Of a stretch of DNA of 64,000 bases, positions 12,398-25,148 are shown in pieces. Both the position numbers and the translations under genes were made by a program. A model generated the notes under the pieces. That model did not search any database. It had not been told where the DNA came from and saw only the letters and a list, made by a program, of their open reading frames with translations. The stretch comes from Chrysomallon squamiferum (Eukaryota; Mollusca; Gastropoda; Neomphalida; Peltospiridae): assembly GCA_012295275.1 (NCBI GenBank), contig CM022668.1:6900029-6964028 (forward strand). The letters run 5' to 3'. Numbering within the stretch: the first letter of the stretch is position 1; each line of letters begins with the position of its first letter.

Positions 12398-15372
12398 TTT
12401 TTATTTTATTTTATTTTTTTTTTTTTATTTTTATTTTTATTTTTATTTTTATTTTTATTTTTATTTTTATTTTTATTTTTTGACAGCCATATACAAGGTT
12501 ACTTAAAAATGGAATAGTTTTTAATGTTTATTTAGACATTACACATTGGTGGAATGAGATCATCTTGCTGAATTGAAATTTTTTGTTTTTTTCCATTCTT
12601 TTTTTCTTATAAATAAAACCTGAATGATTGAATTGTTTAGATTCTTTCATCAGCTAATTGTTTTTCATTTTTTTAATTTCATTTTTTTAATAAAACTAAA
12701 TTTTACAGTATAAATACTGAATATATACAAAACATGACAAAAATAACTTTATTAGTAGGTTGTCACTATTATGATAGTAATCCAGTTGATGTTGAAATAT
12801 CTATCATTTATTTAATTAATTTTTTATTTAAAAACATTTTTTTCTGTGATTTCAAATTATTTTGAAGGCTGGCACTACAAAATTATATAATTAAAGTGTT
12901 TTATATAGCATATATTGCCCATGTCCTCATGTTGCCCTAGGGTTTTGCTGCTGCCCAGTTTCAGAGTCACTGATTTTAGTTAATTGTATCTTGTATAGCA
13001 AATCAGTTAGCATCTGACCATTCTTTTACTGAAGCTTGCAGCCAGTTCTTCAAAGACATCACTTCAGATGTGTAACATTTCTTTTAATGAAATTTCCTAT
13101 GACCATTTAATGAAGTAATGCATCCAAAGTTCTTCTGTAAAGAGATCAGTGCCTCTTATTTTTTTTATTATTACCTGCAAGACAAAGTATATAAATAATT
13201 ATCTACTTCATTAAGTGGTTGTAAACAAACAGCTTCAAATTATTTATTTATTTAATTTTGTTTATTTTATTATTACTTTTTTTTTATTGATGCTCTCCAA
13301 TCTTCGGGTCAGAGGCTTCTCCAGTTTCCTTAAATTCAGATCTTTTAATAGTTGGTTGATAAAAACAAATGTCAACTGTTCTTGTTGAAGTTTCAGTGTC
13401 TCTTATTAATATGTAGGAATTTAATTTTAAACCGTTTATCTCTAACAAAAACTAATAACGTTTGAGCACTGCAGTTTTCTACTATAATATTAAACCATTC
13501 CTCCCTAAATAAACTAGCAGTTCTTATGCAGTTCAAACCTGTTTGTTTCTCTTGAATTCAATATGGTATATATATATTAAGTATTTTACCCTGCCATCTC
13601 CCTTCTTCCAGAACATCAGATACATCACACAAAAAAAAAAAATCCCTCTGATATAATTTCTAGGTCACTGACAAGATTTATTCTTTTATTTATTTTATAT
13701 CCTACTATTTTAATTTTGTACCCAAGTCAGTCACTTGTCTCTGATGCACATATAACTTCTCTTGCACCAAAATGGGACAAAATTCAAGACAGACTATGTC
13801 TTAAATTTTTTTTTTTTTTTTTTTCACTATCTTGAATTTTAAACCTACATTGGTGGCTCACTATCAACTGAACTTCAGCACTGTCTTGTTACAGCAGAGA
13901 TAACACATAAGTACAGAGTTTGAAAACATATGTTGATATAATCCAAAAGTCCTTCGTTTTCCGCAACTAATTTGATATTTGGCTAAAAATTCACATATTC
14001 TCTGGTATCTTGGTGTGTTGAATCATTTAGCAGCACCATGGAAACTGATTCTCATACTGATTCCAGAAAAAATATATAATTGTTTATTTTATATTTTTCT
14101 TTTTTTTTTTTTTTTTTTTTTTAATTATTTCTTAATTTAAATATAATATTTAATAATAATATATAATAATATATACATTATTTTGAATTGGCATCTTCTC
14201 ACAGCATTAGCTGAATTAAATAAGTTGTGAGATACATTCTTTACATTTCTGAATTTGCTACATGCACATAAGCATATTGAGGTCTTTCTATAAAACGTCA
14301 TCCTTTTTGTAATAAATGTGTATGTGCACTTAAGGTCATCTGGCTCTAACACCTCTATATGGAGATGGAGAAAAAAGTGTTACCATCTTTCTTTCATTAA
14401 ATATGAAGCACTGGTTATGGCAGTGTCAAAATTATCTCTGTTTTCTTGTGCAGTTGATTGCATCCATTTAAATGGTAAGAAAAGGAGGAGAATTTCCTAC
14501 TGAATAACTGATGTTGTTGATGGACCTTGTTGCTCCTAAAATGAAGACGATTCTGGAGGAGAGCTTCAAAGAGTAGGTAAAAATCACAGCTATCCTATTT
14601 ACCAAAGATGTGCTTCTTCTTCAATGTCCATATGTTGCTAATACAATCACAAGTAGAACACACATGATGCTGATCAGCAGTTCCCATTCTTGTATCATAA
14701 ACACTAGCATCTACAGGATGCTAACCACTAAATAATACATAAAAACCTTTTTTTCTGTGGATTCTGTTCCACTAAATTGACAAAAAAAATCAAATGTTTA
14801 CAGCATAGTCGAGTGGATTGTCACCTGTTTGTCGGTTTTACCTCCACACTGATGACATTTATGTTCACCACGTAATAATGAGGAGTGTTTCCATTGAAAT
14901 TTACAACAAAATGCAGTGGATTGTTTCCTGATTCATCAACAGTTCTCTTTGTTGACCAAAGTTGTTAACATATTTCCAACATAATTATTGGAGAGGTATT
15001 TCGCTATATTGACAATATTTATCATGTTTACGTTTTCTTTAGGTATGTAGTTTACTTCTTTTTTTCTTTTTATAAAACTTTTAGCAATATTTAACATTTA
15101 CAACATAATATAGAGCTGTATTTTCTTTTATATTTCTCTACATCAACAACATTTAATATGTTTACAAACAGCATACAGAGATTTTTGTTTTGTTTCTTTT
15201 CTTATACATCTTTGTAGTAACAGTATTGAACATGGATACAAAAAAGTGGAATGGAGTGTTTTGTTTTAGAAGGTACTTCTCTCTATTATCAATATTTATA
15301 AGGTTATAAATTTACCATAGTTATAGTGTGTTTTTGTCATTATCTACTCCTAGGATAATTTTTTTTTATTAT

Positions 15373-15411
<39 letters not shown>

Positions 15412-15490
15412 GGCTATTTGTTTTTTGCTGGATAGCTCTGTCTCCATGCCTCCAGTGGGTGAAATTGTCACCTATAAGTGATTCGTAGTT
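10450..15490. other. AT-rich gene-free stretch with simple repeats
   Basis: I see no supportable gene. The region holds an A-run (10444-10466), a (CT)n tract (about 12350-12393) running straight into a (TTTTA)n pentanucleotide array (about 12394-12481), and T-runs near 13808-13824, 14100-14122 and 15370-15406. The remaining sequence is moderately complex and may be old repeat debris. Confidence 0.55.
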
Positions 15491-15492
15491 TC

Positions 15493-15953
15493 TTAAGGCC
15501 AGTCATCTTCAAAGTGGGTGAAAATGGCTGTTGTGTCAAGTGGGTAGATCCCACTTTCCCTGATCTTTGTAATGACACATGAGATCTCTTTTGCCACTTC
15601 CTTCGAAAATTGGGAAACGTTCGTTTTCTTAATCTCTGACAGGCAGAGAAATGCTGCTTATGTGTGCTACATACATATATATATTTTTTTTTTCAAGATC
15701 TCTGTGTTGAAATGTGATGATAGATACGAGAGGTTTAGCTGAACCAGTTCATATATCTGATCACATACAGACATGCAGTACAGGTCATATACATAACTCA
15801 GTTTCTGTTTAGTGTCCCTGCAAAGCACAAAGCTTGTATCTGAAATAGGTCAAGAAGGGGAAGTGACTGTGCTTCTGGATCCCACACAAATACACTTTCA
15901 ATAATGGATACTCTGGGTTCTTCAGTGAACAAACATTGTGCAGACGTGATCTC
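15493..15953 (-). pseudogene. Possible pogo/Jerky-like transposase relic
   Basis: Two exon-like minus-strand segments each begin after a pyrimidine tract ending in AG. Segment 15798-15953 reads EEPRVSIIESVFVWDPEAQ before a stop. Segment 15493-15636 reads IKKTNVSQFSKEVAKEI and then ITKIRESGIYPLDTTAIF before TAA. The phrase IRESGIYPLD resembles the GFRxTGIYPLN stretch near the end of DDE pogo/Tigger/Jerky-type transposases. The two segments lie in different frames. I regard this as a decayed transposase or transposase-derived gene, with modest confidence. Confidence 0.35.
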
Positions 15954-16149
15954 TGAAGATCAGAGAAGTGAAGTTTTTAAATTGATTTCACAGGTTGTCT
16001 ACTCAGTTAGATTTCTTACGTGTTAGGTCTACCACTGTAAAAGCAGGACACTGCTCACACACTATATTAATACACATGAACTAGTTATTGCTAATGCTGA
16101 GACAAAATTTAGAGAAGTAAATGTGTCATACATTAAGTATATTTGAAGA

Positions 16150-18050
16150 GTTCTAAATTGTAATGAAAGCATAACAAGGTCTGATCTGCTCATTAATGCA
16201 GGAAGCTCTCACACTTAATTTATCAAACATTTCTTCATTCTTCTCTCTCTCCTCTCTTCTTCTGTCTTAAACCTATTCTGTTGTTCAGCATGGAACAGCT
16301 CAATTCTCATCCTTTCATTTTTCATTTCTTCTTTGCTGATTTCCAGTGGCTCCTGTCTCACTTTGGACTTTTTTTTTTTTTTTTTTTTTTCAAGTTGCCT
16401 CCATGTTCACTTTTCTTTCAAGACAGGACAACATCGTGTCCCATCTCAAGTCTGTGGATATCCCTAGGTTCCTCAGCATACCTGGAAAGTAGAAAAGAAA
16501 CAAAATAAATGTTCCAATGTTATAAAATTTATTCAAATCAATTATAGATTTAATATTAAATGTGTAAAATAATCAGGAATTTGTTTTCTGGTAGATAAAC
16601 TATATAGATATGATCAGGTTCACATAAAACATCAGTCTTTCTTCATGCATTTAGTCATCTGAACAAATCACCAAGAGATAGAAAAGATACTCTTACTACA
16701 AAGATGATTTCATGTTGAGATGGCAACTGAATGAAATTTTATTTTGTTGTTTAATAATTTGTGATCATTCTACGTTTCTATGACAACTGTCATCTTATCT
16801 GCCACAGTTCATAAGCAAGGATTTCCATCTCAAGTAAGTGATGTTATGAATTCCTTACCCTAACACATCATCCCTGCCACCTTCCAATACACGTTTAGCC
16901 ATCTATCAAAAATACACATGCATGCACACAAATGCACACACACACACACTTACTTGCACAAGGTTCTGCAGATGTCACGGATGTCGTGGATGTCGGTGCT
17001 TCCTGAAATAAGCAGTCGTCATTTATGACTTCAGATGTGTTGATAGCAGCTGATGATGGCTGGTTGTCTTTCAGGCTCCTTTGTTGCAGGATTCCTGATT
17101 TATTCAGAGGGCTGCAGAGTGTACTAGAGTCTCTCCTTCATTTGCTGGCCAAGTTGAGTTTTTCAACTAGAACATGACAGAAATTGAAAATGTGGTGTGT
17201 ATATATCAGGAGAATACCAGAACTGAGAAAAGTCAAAACAATATCAAAGATCTGGCATCAATACTTTGTATTTATTTCAAATTAAACTTTTGCATTAAAT
17301 TGAGCAGAACATCTGTTAATTTTCTTAATTTATGAAACATCTCTTCTTTCTTCTATCTTAAACCTATTCTGTTGTTCAGCATGGAATAGCTCAATTCTCA
17401 TCCTTTCATTTTTCATTTCTTCTTGCTGATTTCCAGCTCCTCCTGTCTCACCTAGAACTCATATTCTTTTGAAGTTGCCTCCATATTCACCCTTCTTTTA
17501 AGATGGGACAAAATCTTGTCATGTTATGAATTTAATTACCCTAACACACCATCCCACTCTACTCCCAACTCACATGTGTAGCCTGCCTTCAAAAATGACA
17601 TGCAAGCACACAAAACACATGCACACTTGTACTAGTTTCTGCAGATGTTACAGAGGTTGATGCCTCCTAAGTAAGCAGTCATCGTTTGTGTCTTCAGTGA
17701 TGTTGACAGCAGCTGGCAGTGGATGGTCGTCTGTCAGTCTGTTTTTTTGCAGGATTCCTGATTTAGTCAGAGGACCATGGGTTATACTGGAGTGAGTCTG
17801 TCCTTCATTTGCTGCACAGTCCTCTCTTCCTACCAGCATGCTGTTTGCACCATTCTCCTTCAAAGTCATTCTTTTGTCCCCATCCTGAAAACTGACAGCT
17901 AGGTAAGATTACTTGTGGAATGGGAATGAAACAAGTTGTAAATTGTAATGAAAGCATAACAATGTCTGATCTGCCCATTAATGCAGGAAGCTCTCGCACT
18001 TAACTTATCAAACATTTCTTCATTCTTCTCTCTCCTCTCTTCTTCAGATT
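16150..18050. repeat. Tandemly duplicated blocks with coiled-coil relic exons
   Basis: A ~1 kb block (about 16150-17130) is repeated with divergence at about 17300-17900, and the start of a third unit appears at about 17940-18050. Shared landmarks include CAGCATGGAACAGCTCAATT, the phrase starting AATGCAGGAAGCTCTC, and CTGCAGATGT near 16970 and 17640. On the minus strand one shared segment encodes a charged helix, EISKEEMKNERMRIELFH, open from 16359 to a stop at 16215. The copy at 17351-17460 has a frameshift. Another shared segment gives KSGILQ...DDCLL-type peptides near 16980-17110 and 17648-17780. The protein family is not recognised. Such charged helices occur at the ends of Myb/SANT-like transposon-derived proteins. 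Confidence 0.6.
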
Positions 18051-18701
18051 TTCTTCATATTACTGTCTTTCATATTTTAAAAAATAAATGTTAAAACTTT
18101 TTTTGATTTTTAATTTTTTTATTTATCACTTTTTATAGTATTTAATATCTGAGGTAGTGAAAAGAGCATTACTAAAAACAAAAAACAAACATGAACTCCC
18201 CACCATCAAAACCCACTTTTAATTGCCAAAAGTTGTGCCATTCATATATATATATATATATATATGTAGTCATTAACTTTAGTCAATTCTAGATTGTTTT
18301 TTGTTGTTTTTTGAAATTACACATATTATTTTTGGAAAACAAACTGACTCTATATGATTTAACTGGGAGTTACAATTATACAGTATAGTTTCCTTTTTAG
18401 ACCTACAGTTTGTAACAAAAACAATGTGCTCACAACAAACACATTATCATACTATCAAAAGATCTCAAGGATCATCAGTTATGACCACACTTTTTTTTCT
18501 GAAGTTCTGAAGCTTTTGTTCTGAAGTTGTCCCTCATGATACTGGTGTTGACAAAATTACTTGAATTTCCCCAGTTGCAGCTGTGTGTGTATCTAGAACC
18601 TGAGGACATAAACATGTATTAGTTATTCCCTGACTCTGCTTTAAAACGTCAACTTCAATGTCACCATCTTCTCACTGCTAAAATGTTTGCACACATCTGT
18701 A

Positions 18702-19580
18702 CATTCTGCAAGAATATATGTTTGAACATCTGTATTATAGATTAAGCAAAGTGCAGATGCAATAAATATAATTTGATTATAATTCCCTTTTTGTTTCTTA
18801 GTTCTGTTGGTGTGGCCCCAAACATATTCAGATTTTCTTATGCTGTGCTAGGTAAGACTTGTGTTTGACACTCCTGGTCTAGCTTAAATTCTGCAAGAAC
18901 ATAAGCATCAACATTAATGTCAAGCAAAAATCCACAGAGACAAGTTGAAGTAAAGTGGGATCTTCATTTTAACTTTTTTAAAGGTTGATCATAATCTGTG
19001 TTGTCTGATATGTAATATCATCATTAGTCCTTCTGTTGATCCAGTGTCTTTGCAGGTAGTTGCTTCTTGAAATGTGCAGACATCTTCACTATCTTCTGTT
19101 GGTGTTTTTTACAGTGCCTGTGCCTAAAGTGCTGTTTGTTATGTCTAGGGTATGTAGGAGTTTAGAGGTATATTGGTTAAAAATTGCAGATTTAAATAGT
19201 AATTTATTGTGTTGATGATATAATATTATAATCACCCACTAGATAAATAACACATTAACAAAGAATAAAGGTAAACTAACTTATCAACACATTACTTATT
19301 GGGTATACCAATGTAAATGGGTAATTGCACAAATGAAAAGTATACTGTTATCTATGGTTTATTTGGAAACCTATTTAAAATATGGAATGAGTCATGCAAA
19401 AATCAAGATATTTAATAAATTCTGAGTTACGTTAAATTACATTAAACATCTTAAACAAATATGTTGTTAAATGCACCTGTACATAATGACTGCATGAAAA
19501 CAAATGAGAAAAGTATCTTATCAAATCCCACTACCAAACTCGTATCACAACAAGACCAAAAACAACTAGTCTTGTGACCT
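18702..19580 (+). repeat. Direct duplication, copy 1
   Basis: The sequence from ATTCTGCAAGAA at 18702 to the CACAACAAGACCAAA phrase near 19550 is repeated about 1550 bp downstream with high similarity. Matching tracts include the GTAGTTGCTTCTTGAA, TATGTCTAGGGTATGTAGGA and CATTACTTATTGGGTATACC landmarks. No terminal inverted repeat or coding domain was seen in the unit. Confidence 0.8.
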
Positions 19581-19590
19581 CCATATAGAT

Positions 19591-20240
19591 CAGTGGTTCT
19601 CGACCTTTTTTTTTCCAAAATAAAAACATGGCAAGTATAGACAGCATACAACTGTAGACACAGGCTAGTCACAGACACATAGAATGACTTAAACTAAATA
19701 AAGAAAAAAACAGCTATGAACTTACTTTATTGAAGTGTTTCAAATTTCATCAGCTGGCTTCTTTAGTGAGAAATTTATGACTGGCTTGTATTTATAATTT
19801 CCTCAATGTTCGGTTGAATATGAGACAAGTCACACCCTCATTTTTTCTTCTGTTGTGCGTAATCTCTCACACTTCTTGTTTTTGATGTTGTTTAATGTTG
19901 AGAGGCCTAATTCACATATGTAAGAAGTTGAAAATTGTAATAAAATTGCTAAAGCTGTTTCACATAATATGGGATACTGCTCTTGAAATGAAATCCAAAA
20001 TGAATCAATGGGCAGAGCCAAGTGTTTTAATTTTAACCCTCGGTCACTTGAAAGGGTGGCCAATTCTTCTTTCTGTAACTCAAGTTCAAAGTTGAAAGAA
20101 TGATTTATGAAAGGATCTCTAATCCAATCATACTTTTATGTCTTTAATGACGGAAAATAATTGTTGATGCTTTCGTCCAGAGCTGTCAAATGAGTAAACA
20201 CAAAACTTTTGCAACTTAGTAAGCAGGCTTCAGACTCTAT
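19591..20240 (-). mobile_element. hAT transposon fragment (3' end)
   Basis: The minus strand encodes the C-terminal end of a hAT-family transposase. It reads from LTALDESINNYFPSLK through YDWIRDPF, then FWISFQEQYPILCETAL, ICELGLSTLNNIKNKKC and LRTTEEKMRV, with the frame open over 19830-20063. This is the hAT C-terminal dimerisation region (ZBED/SCAND3-like). A frameshift at about 19830 is followed by LSHIQPNIEEIINTSQS and TAA. The element end is the plus-strand sequence CAGTGGTTCTCGACC at 19591, a typical hAT terminal repeat. A stop also interrupts the upstream part. The 5' portion is missing: duplicated unrelated sequence begins at about 20250. Confidence 0.8.
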
Positions 20241-20251
20241 AGCTTAGCTTA

Positions 20252-21090
20252 AATTCTGCAAGAATATTTGTTTGCACATCTATATTACAGATTAAGCATA
20301 GTGCAGATGCAATAAATATATTTTGATCATAATGCACTTTTTGTTTCTTAGTTCTGCTGGTGTGGCTGATAAAACAAATTTTCTTATGCAGCAAGACTAG
20401 GTAAGACTAGTTTGACACTCCTAGTCTAGTTTAAATTCTGCAAGAACATATGCATCAACATTAATGTCAAGCAAAAATCCACAGACAAGTTGAAGTTAAT
20501 TTTAACTTTTTTAAAGGTTGGTCATAATCTGTGTTGTCTCATATGTAATATCATCATTAGTCCCTGTTGAACCAGTGTCTTTGCAGGTAGTTGCTTCTTG
20601 AACTGTGCAGACATCTTCACTATTTTCTGTTGGTGTTTCTCACAGTGCCAGTGCCTAAAGTGCTGTTTATTATGTCTAGGGTATGTAGGAGTTTAGAGGT
20701 ACATTGATGAAAAATTGCAGATTTAAATAGTAATTTATTGTGTTGATGATATAATATTATCATCACCCACTAGATAAATAACACATTAACAAAGAGTAAA
20801 GCTAAACTTATTTATTGCACATTTATCAACACATTACTTATTGGGTATACCAATGTAAATGGATAATTGAACAGACACATAATGTATCTATGGTTTACTT
20901 GGAAACCTATTTAAAATCTGGAATACATCATGCAGAAATCAAGATATTGATTTACCTTTAAGTAATGTTAAATTTCATTAAACATCTTAAACAAAGTATC
21001 TTATCAAATCCTACTACCAAACTCATATCACAACAAGACCAAAGTTACAAATTCTCTCCTCTCATCTCCATGCAGATGAAAGGGAACTGT
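20252..21090 (+). repeat. Direct duplication, copy 2
   Basis: This is the second copy of the 18702 unit. Small indels distinguish it, for example the missing AAAGTGGGATCTTC near 20490. Its tail, the CATATCACAACAAGACCAAA phrase, recurs twice more at about 21285-21380 and 21480-21570, so part of the unit is present four times between 19485 and 21570. Confidence 0.8.
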
Positions 21091-21160
21091 GGAATGTGCA
21101 GTTGTTAAATTGTATTAAATAAATTAAAAATTTCTTCTTTCTTCTGTCAGTCCTGTCTTC

Positions 21161-21262
21161 TTCTATCTTAAACCTATTCTGTTGTTCAGCATGGAACAGC
21201 TCAATTCTCATCCTTTTCATATTTCATTTCTTCTTTGCTGATTTCCAGCTCCTCCTGTCTCA
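21161..21262 (-). repeat. Third copy of the coiled-coil relic segment
   Basis: The CAGCATGGAACAGCTCAATT segment seen at 16215-16359 and 17351-17460 occurs again here, embedded in the tail repeats of the 20252 duplication. It again encodes RIELFHAEQQNRFK on the minus strand. It links the two duplicated regions as parts of one ancestral repeat family. Confidence 0.65.
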
Positions 21263-21920
21263 TTTTTAACACATTTTCTTTTCATAATGACTGCATGAAA
21301 ACAAGTAAGAAAAGTATCTTATCAAATCCCACTACCAAACTCATATCACAACAAGACCAAAGTTCAAAATTCTCTGTCCTGTGACTTCTGTGTAGATGAA
21401 TGGGAACTTTGGATTATGCAGTTATGTTAAATTGCATTAAATATCTTAAACAAAAATGATATTCAATTATACTTGTGCATAAGGACTGCATGAAAAAAAG
21501 TAAGAAAAGTATTTTATCAAATCCCACTACCAAACTCATATCACAACAAGACCAAAGTTCAAAATTCTCTCCTGTGATCTCCATGGTCTTATCCATTTAC
21601 CATCAGAAAGTGTAATTTGGAATATTACCTATATTCTTTCTAGTAATGACTGTTTATAATGTGTCTTTTTTTTAATTTTTTTATTCAAAATTATTTCTTA
21701 CAGCAGGAAGATAAAATGGTGGACTGCTATTTCATCACAGGAAAATGGCATATTTCTGCTCTGTACTTTGTAGCATATTGAGTTTGCTTCCTTATTTATG
21801 AGATTTATGTTGGTTGCTTTTCATTTTATTGTTGCAAATTAGTATAACAAAACTGTTTTATAAGTCATGAAAACATAATAACAGAGTTGATTTGTGTCCA
21901 GTTGTTAATATTAAAATATA

Positions 21921-22268
21921 TTAATTAAAACAAGTGTATCTTTCTCTGTCTGATTCAGTTGATTTGATTCCAGCTGTCATCCTAATATTCAGATCAAGGT
22001 GTATGTTGTGTCTTTGCAAACTCAGAAGATGTTTTTTTGCTTGAACAACCACAGTTTGATATACTTTTTTCTTGGGCTTCTGCAGGGGATTACTGACTGG
22101 ATACTGTTGCATAGCAGTTTGTACGGTGCATTCCTCACACTGAACAGTCTTGCATTGGTTAGTCAAAGCTGCTGAATCTTGTGTCAGGTGATTTTTAAAG
22201 TAGTACAAGCAGCCATTCCTCAACACATTCTTCAGTGTGAAACAGAGGCTTCTGGTGCAGAAATACAC
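21921..22268 (-). CDS. Unidentified open frame, possible exon
   Basis: A 115-codon minus-strand frame has normal composition and contains YYFKNHLTQDSAALTNQCK, CEECTVQTAMQQYPV, KKKVYQTVVVQAKKHLL and HNIHLDLNIRMTAG. It includes a short Cys cluster. I do not recognise it. A possible acceptor (TTTCTGCACCAG) lies just inside the 5' end, so the true exon could be shorter. It may be an exon of an uncharacterised gene or a transposon relic. Surrounding sequence gives no support for either. Confidence 0.22.
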   Translation of the reverse strand: MYFCTRSLCFTLKNVLRNGCLYYFKNHLTQDSAALTNQCKTVQCEECTVQTAMQQYPVSNPLQKPKKKVYQTVVVQAKKHLLSLQRHNIHLDLNIRMTAGIKSTESDRERYTCFN

Positions 22269-22569
22269 CCTAGTTCCTAAAATTATTTACTTAACCATTT
22301 CTGTCTTAAATGTTTGTCATAAAAACAATGCTTCTGTAGTGTAATTATATCAGTTGTGCATCCGTTGCCTTATTATGGGGTGGCATAGTTTCCTTTGCTG
22401 TGCTGATTGGTTGATATATATCCCAAGTACAGGATATTCCACAATAAGATGCATTTCTGTTTTGGTTATATCCTGTAAATACTGAAGTCTTAATGGCTAA
22501 AGCTGTTACCTTGATGTGTATAGAAACAATGTGATCTATTGATATTTTACCATGTTGCTTTTTTTATTT

Positions 22570-22651
22570 TGCTTTTTTTTTTATCTTTATTAATATAATC
22601 AACAGATGTACATAAAGAACTAAAAATAAAACAATATATAACAAACCAAAA

Positions 22652-22689
<38 letters not shown>

Positions 22690-24290
22690 ATCTACTCAGA
22701 AAATTCTCTTATATTAGCTGTATTTTTATAGTTAAACATTTACACATTTTTATGCCTGAGGGATATTGATTATCTGTTGTTTACTAAAGGATATTTAAAA
22801 ACAAGTACATCATATTTTAATTGTAGAAAAATATTATTCTTGATATATTTGTTAATAAAAAGCTGAAGGTTCATTTTGAATAATGAAAATTATTTCAAAG
22901 TACTAATATATCAAAACCAAGCTCAGTCCATTTTTTTTCACATGTAGGTGATTTAACATTTTTAGAAAATAAATTAATTTAACTGTAAATACACTTACAT
23001 TTATCATTTCATTATCATGAAAGAGAAAAACATCTTTAATAAGTGTTAATCGTTTAGCATTTCTGTTAATACATCTTTTCCATTCATCTGGAAATGATTT
23101 CAAAATAACATTGTGAGAAATGTAAATTTGTTTTATTGGGTAATTCTGGATATTTTTCATGAATAATTTCGACAATAGTAGAAAAATGGATAAAACTTGA
23201 AATTACTTCGTGTGGCTGTATCAACCACTCTGACTATTCCACTGTCAATAAATGAATTAAATAGTAATAATATATTTTTGTATTTAATGAAAGGATTCTG
23301 AAAAAGTGGCTGAGACAATATTTCTTCTAAAGCAAGTGAGAAAATCTGTTCTCCATTAGAAACAGTCATTGCTCACAATGCATAATAAGGGTTTTGAAGA
23401 CCTTTAACAATTTAATACGAAAAGTCATTTTCTTTACGAAACATCTTGAATATTTAGCCCATCCAACATATTATTTCCAAAGATTGTTGATTATTTTATT
23501 AAAGATGTTTTCCCATCCTGCATAAATTTACAAAATAACTTGTGAATTTCACTTTCTACCCTTTTTGGAACATTTATTGTGCTAATGGAAACCAAGGTTT
23601 AGACATTAATAAAGTATTCCAAAAGTATTCCATACTTCTCCTTTTCCACGCAAAATAAGTTTCCTTTGACTCCATAAATTACTTAAATTACTCATTTTAT
23701 CTAATTTACTTTTCCAGTTCAATCTTTCACATAATGACTTATTTGATCCTAAATATATACTTAGAATTTAATAGTCTTTATTTATCAATATCAGAATGTT
23801 AAAAGATAAGCTTTCTTTTATAGTCTTACCAAGACAAAGTACTTCTGATTTATCAACATTGACTTTTTCCCCAGTAGCATAACAATATATATTTATAGTA
23901 TTAAAAACAGACTCAACAGTCTGATCATCACAAACTATTACAGTAGTATCATGAGCGTTCTGAAATAATAAAGAATTAAATTTATTTGTTATTCTAATTC
24001 CATTCAAAATATGTCTGTTCTTAATTAAATTATTTGAGGTTTCAGCTGCAGTAGCATAGAGCATCACTGATATCAGACATCCTTGTCTAACACCTCTTGT
24101 AATATTTAAGAAAGGTGTTAAATGTCCATTAATGTTGACACAAAGTTTTATATCATTATAGAGTATTTTAATCCATGTTATAAAATTATCACCAAAACTC
24201 AATTTTTTCAGAACTTTTAACATAAAACTACGTGACACACTATCAAAAGCTTTTTCTTCATCAATTTGAGCAATTATACCCTTCATTATT
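22570..24290 (-). mobile_element. 5'-truncated Tx1/L1-like LINE
   Basis: The 172-codon minus-strand frame at 23768-24286 is reverse transcriptase: IAQIDEEKAFDSVSRSFM, then FITWIKILYNDI, then NITRGVRQGCLISVMLYA. Its wording is closest to Tx1/L1-group elements. The catalytic FADD block is replaced by QNAHDTTV. Downstream pieces at 23157-23369 (LSQPLFQNPFIKYKN) and 22903-23175 look like the long C-terminal region of such ORF2 proteins, broken by stops. The start at the RT core shows 5' truncation. A T-run on the plus strand at about 22572-22580 could be the poly-A tail, which would mark the 3' end. Confidence 0.78.
23768..24286 (-). pseudogene. Reverse transcriptase fragment (Tx1/L1-like)
   Basis: This is the open part of the LINE relic. 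It covers RT blocks from IDEEKAFD (first catalytic Asp) through RGVRQGC to the YADD position. The active-site pair there is lost (AHD instead of ADD), so the enzyme would be dead even with the frame restored. It is not a host gene. Confidence 0.75.
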
Positions 24291-25101
24291 ATTTAATTCT
24301 TATTAAACTTTCTTTTCAGAGTGAATTTGACTCCTACATATCTTGTTCCCTTACAAAATCTTCTGTAAATCAGTGTTTGTATCTCAGTGTTCATTGCTTT
24401 CAGTTGTTTTTTTTCTATGACATTATCTTCTATGTAAGTGGGCAAGTGCAAGAAAGAAACAACAAAAGTTTTGGAATGTAAAATTCTGATCTTCATTTTT
24501 ATTCCATTCAGTTGAAACGTCACAAATAGATTATATATAAATATATAAATGTATATACACACACTTTTTTCTTCGTATTTGGCCCCTTTGGCTCACATGC
24601 ATTGATTATGTCTCCTAATTTATTCGAATGATAATCGATCAACTTACCTGTCGCTATCTTTTTATTGTCCCCAACATCTAGCACAACTGCATCCTTTCCT
24701 GTATTTCACTTTGTTTATTTGTTCTTTTTCATTTTTCCCATCAAACAATAACCGGGTATTCTCCATCAGCTCATAATTATAGATGAAAACCTAAAGAAAA
24801 AAAAACCTTACAAATACGAGATCCTAAGTAAAACTGGAAACTGGAAGCCTCTTTCCATATTGTTGATTTTTAGAATCATTTCTTCAGAACTGTCTTCTGC
24901 AAAGTAAATATTGAGATCATTCTTCCTGTATCATGATTATTTTTATCATTAATTTTTTTTAAAATTATTTTTAATATTATTATCATTATTATTATTATTA
25001 ATTAATTAATTTATTTATTTATTTATTTTATTAATTTTTTTTTTTTAACCATAAAGTGTAAGTAAATTGTCTTGCCATTTTGTCTTGAGAATTGGTGTTC
25101 A

Positions 25102-25148
<47 letters not shown>

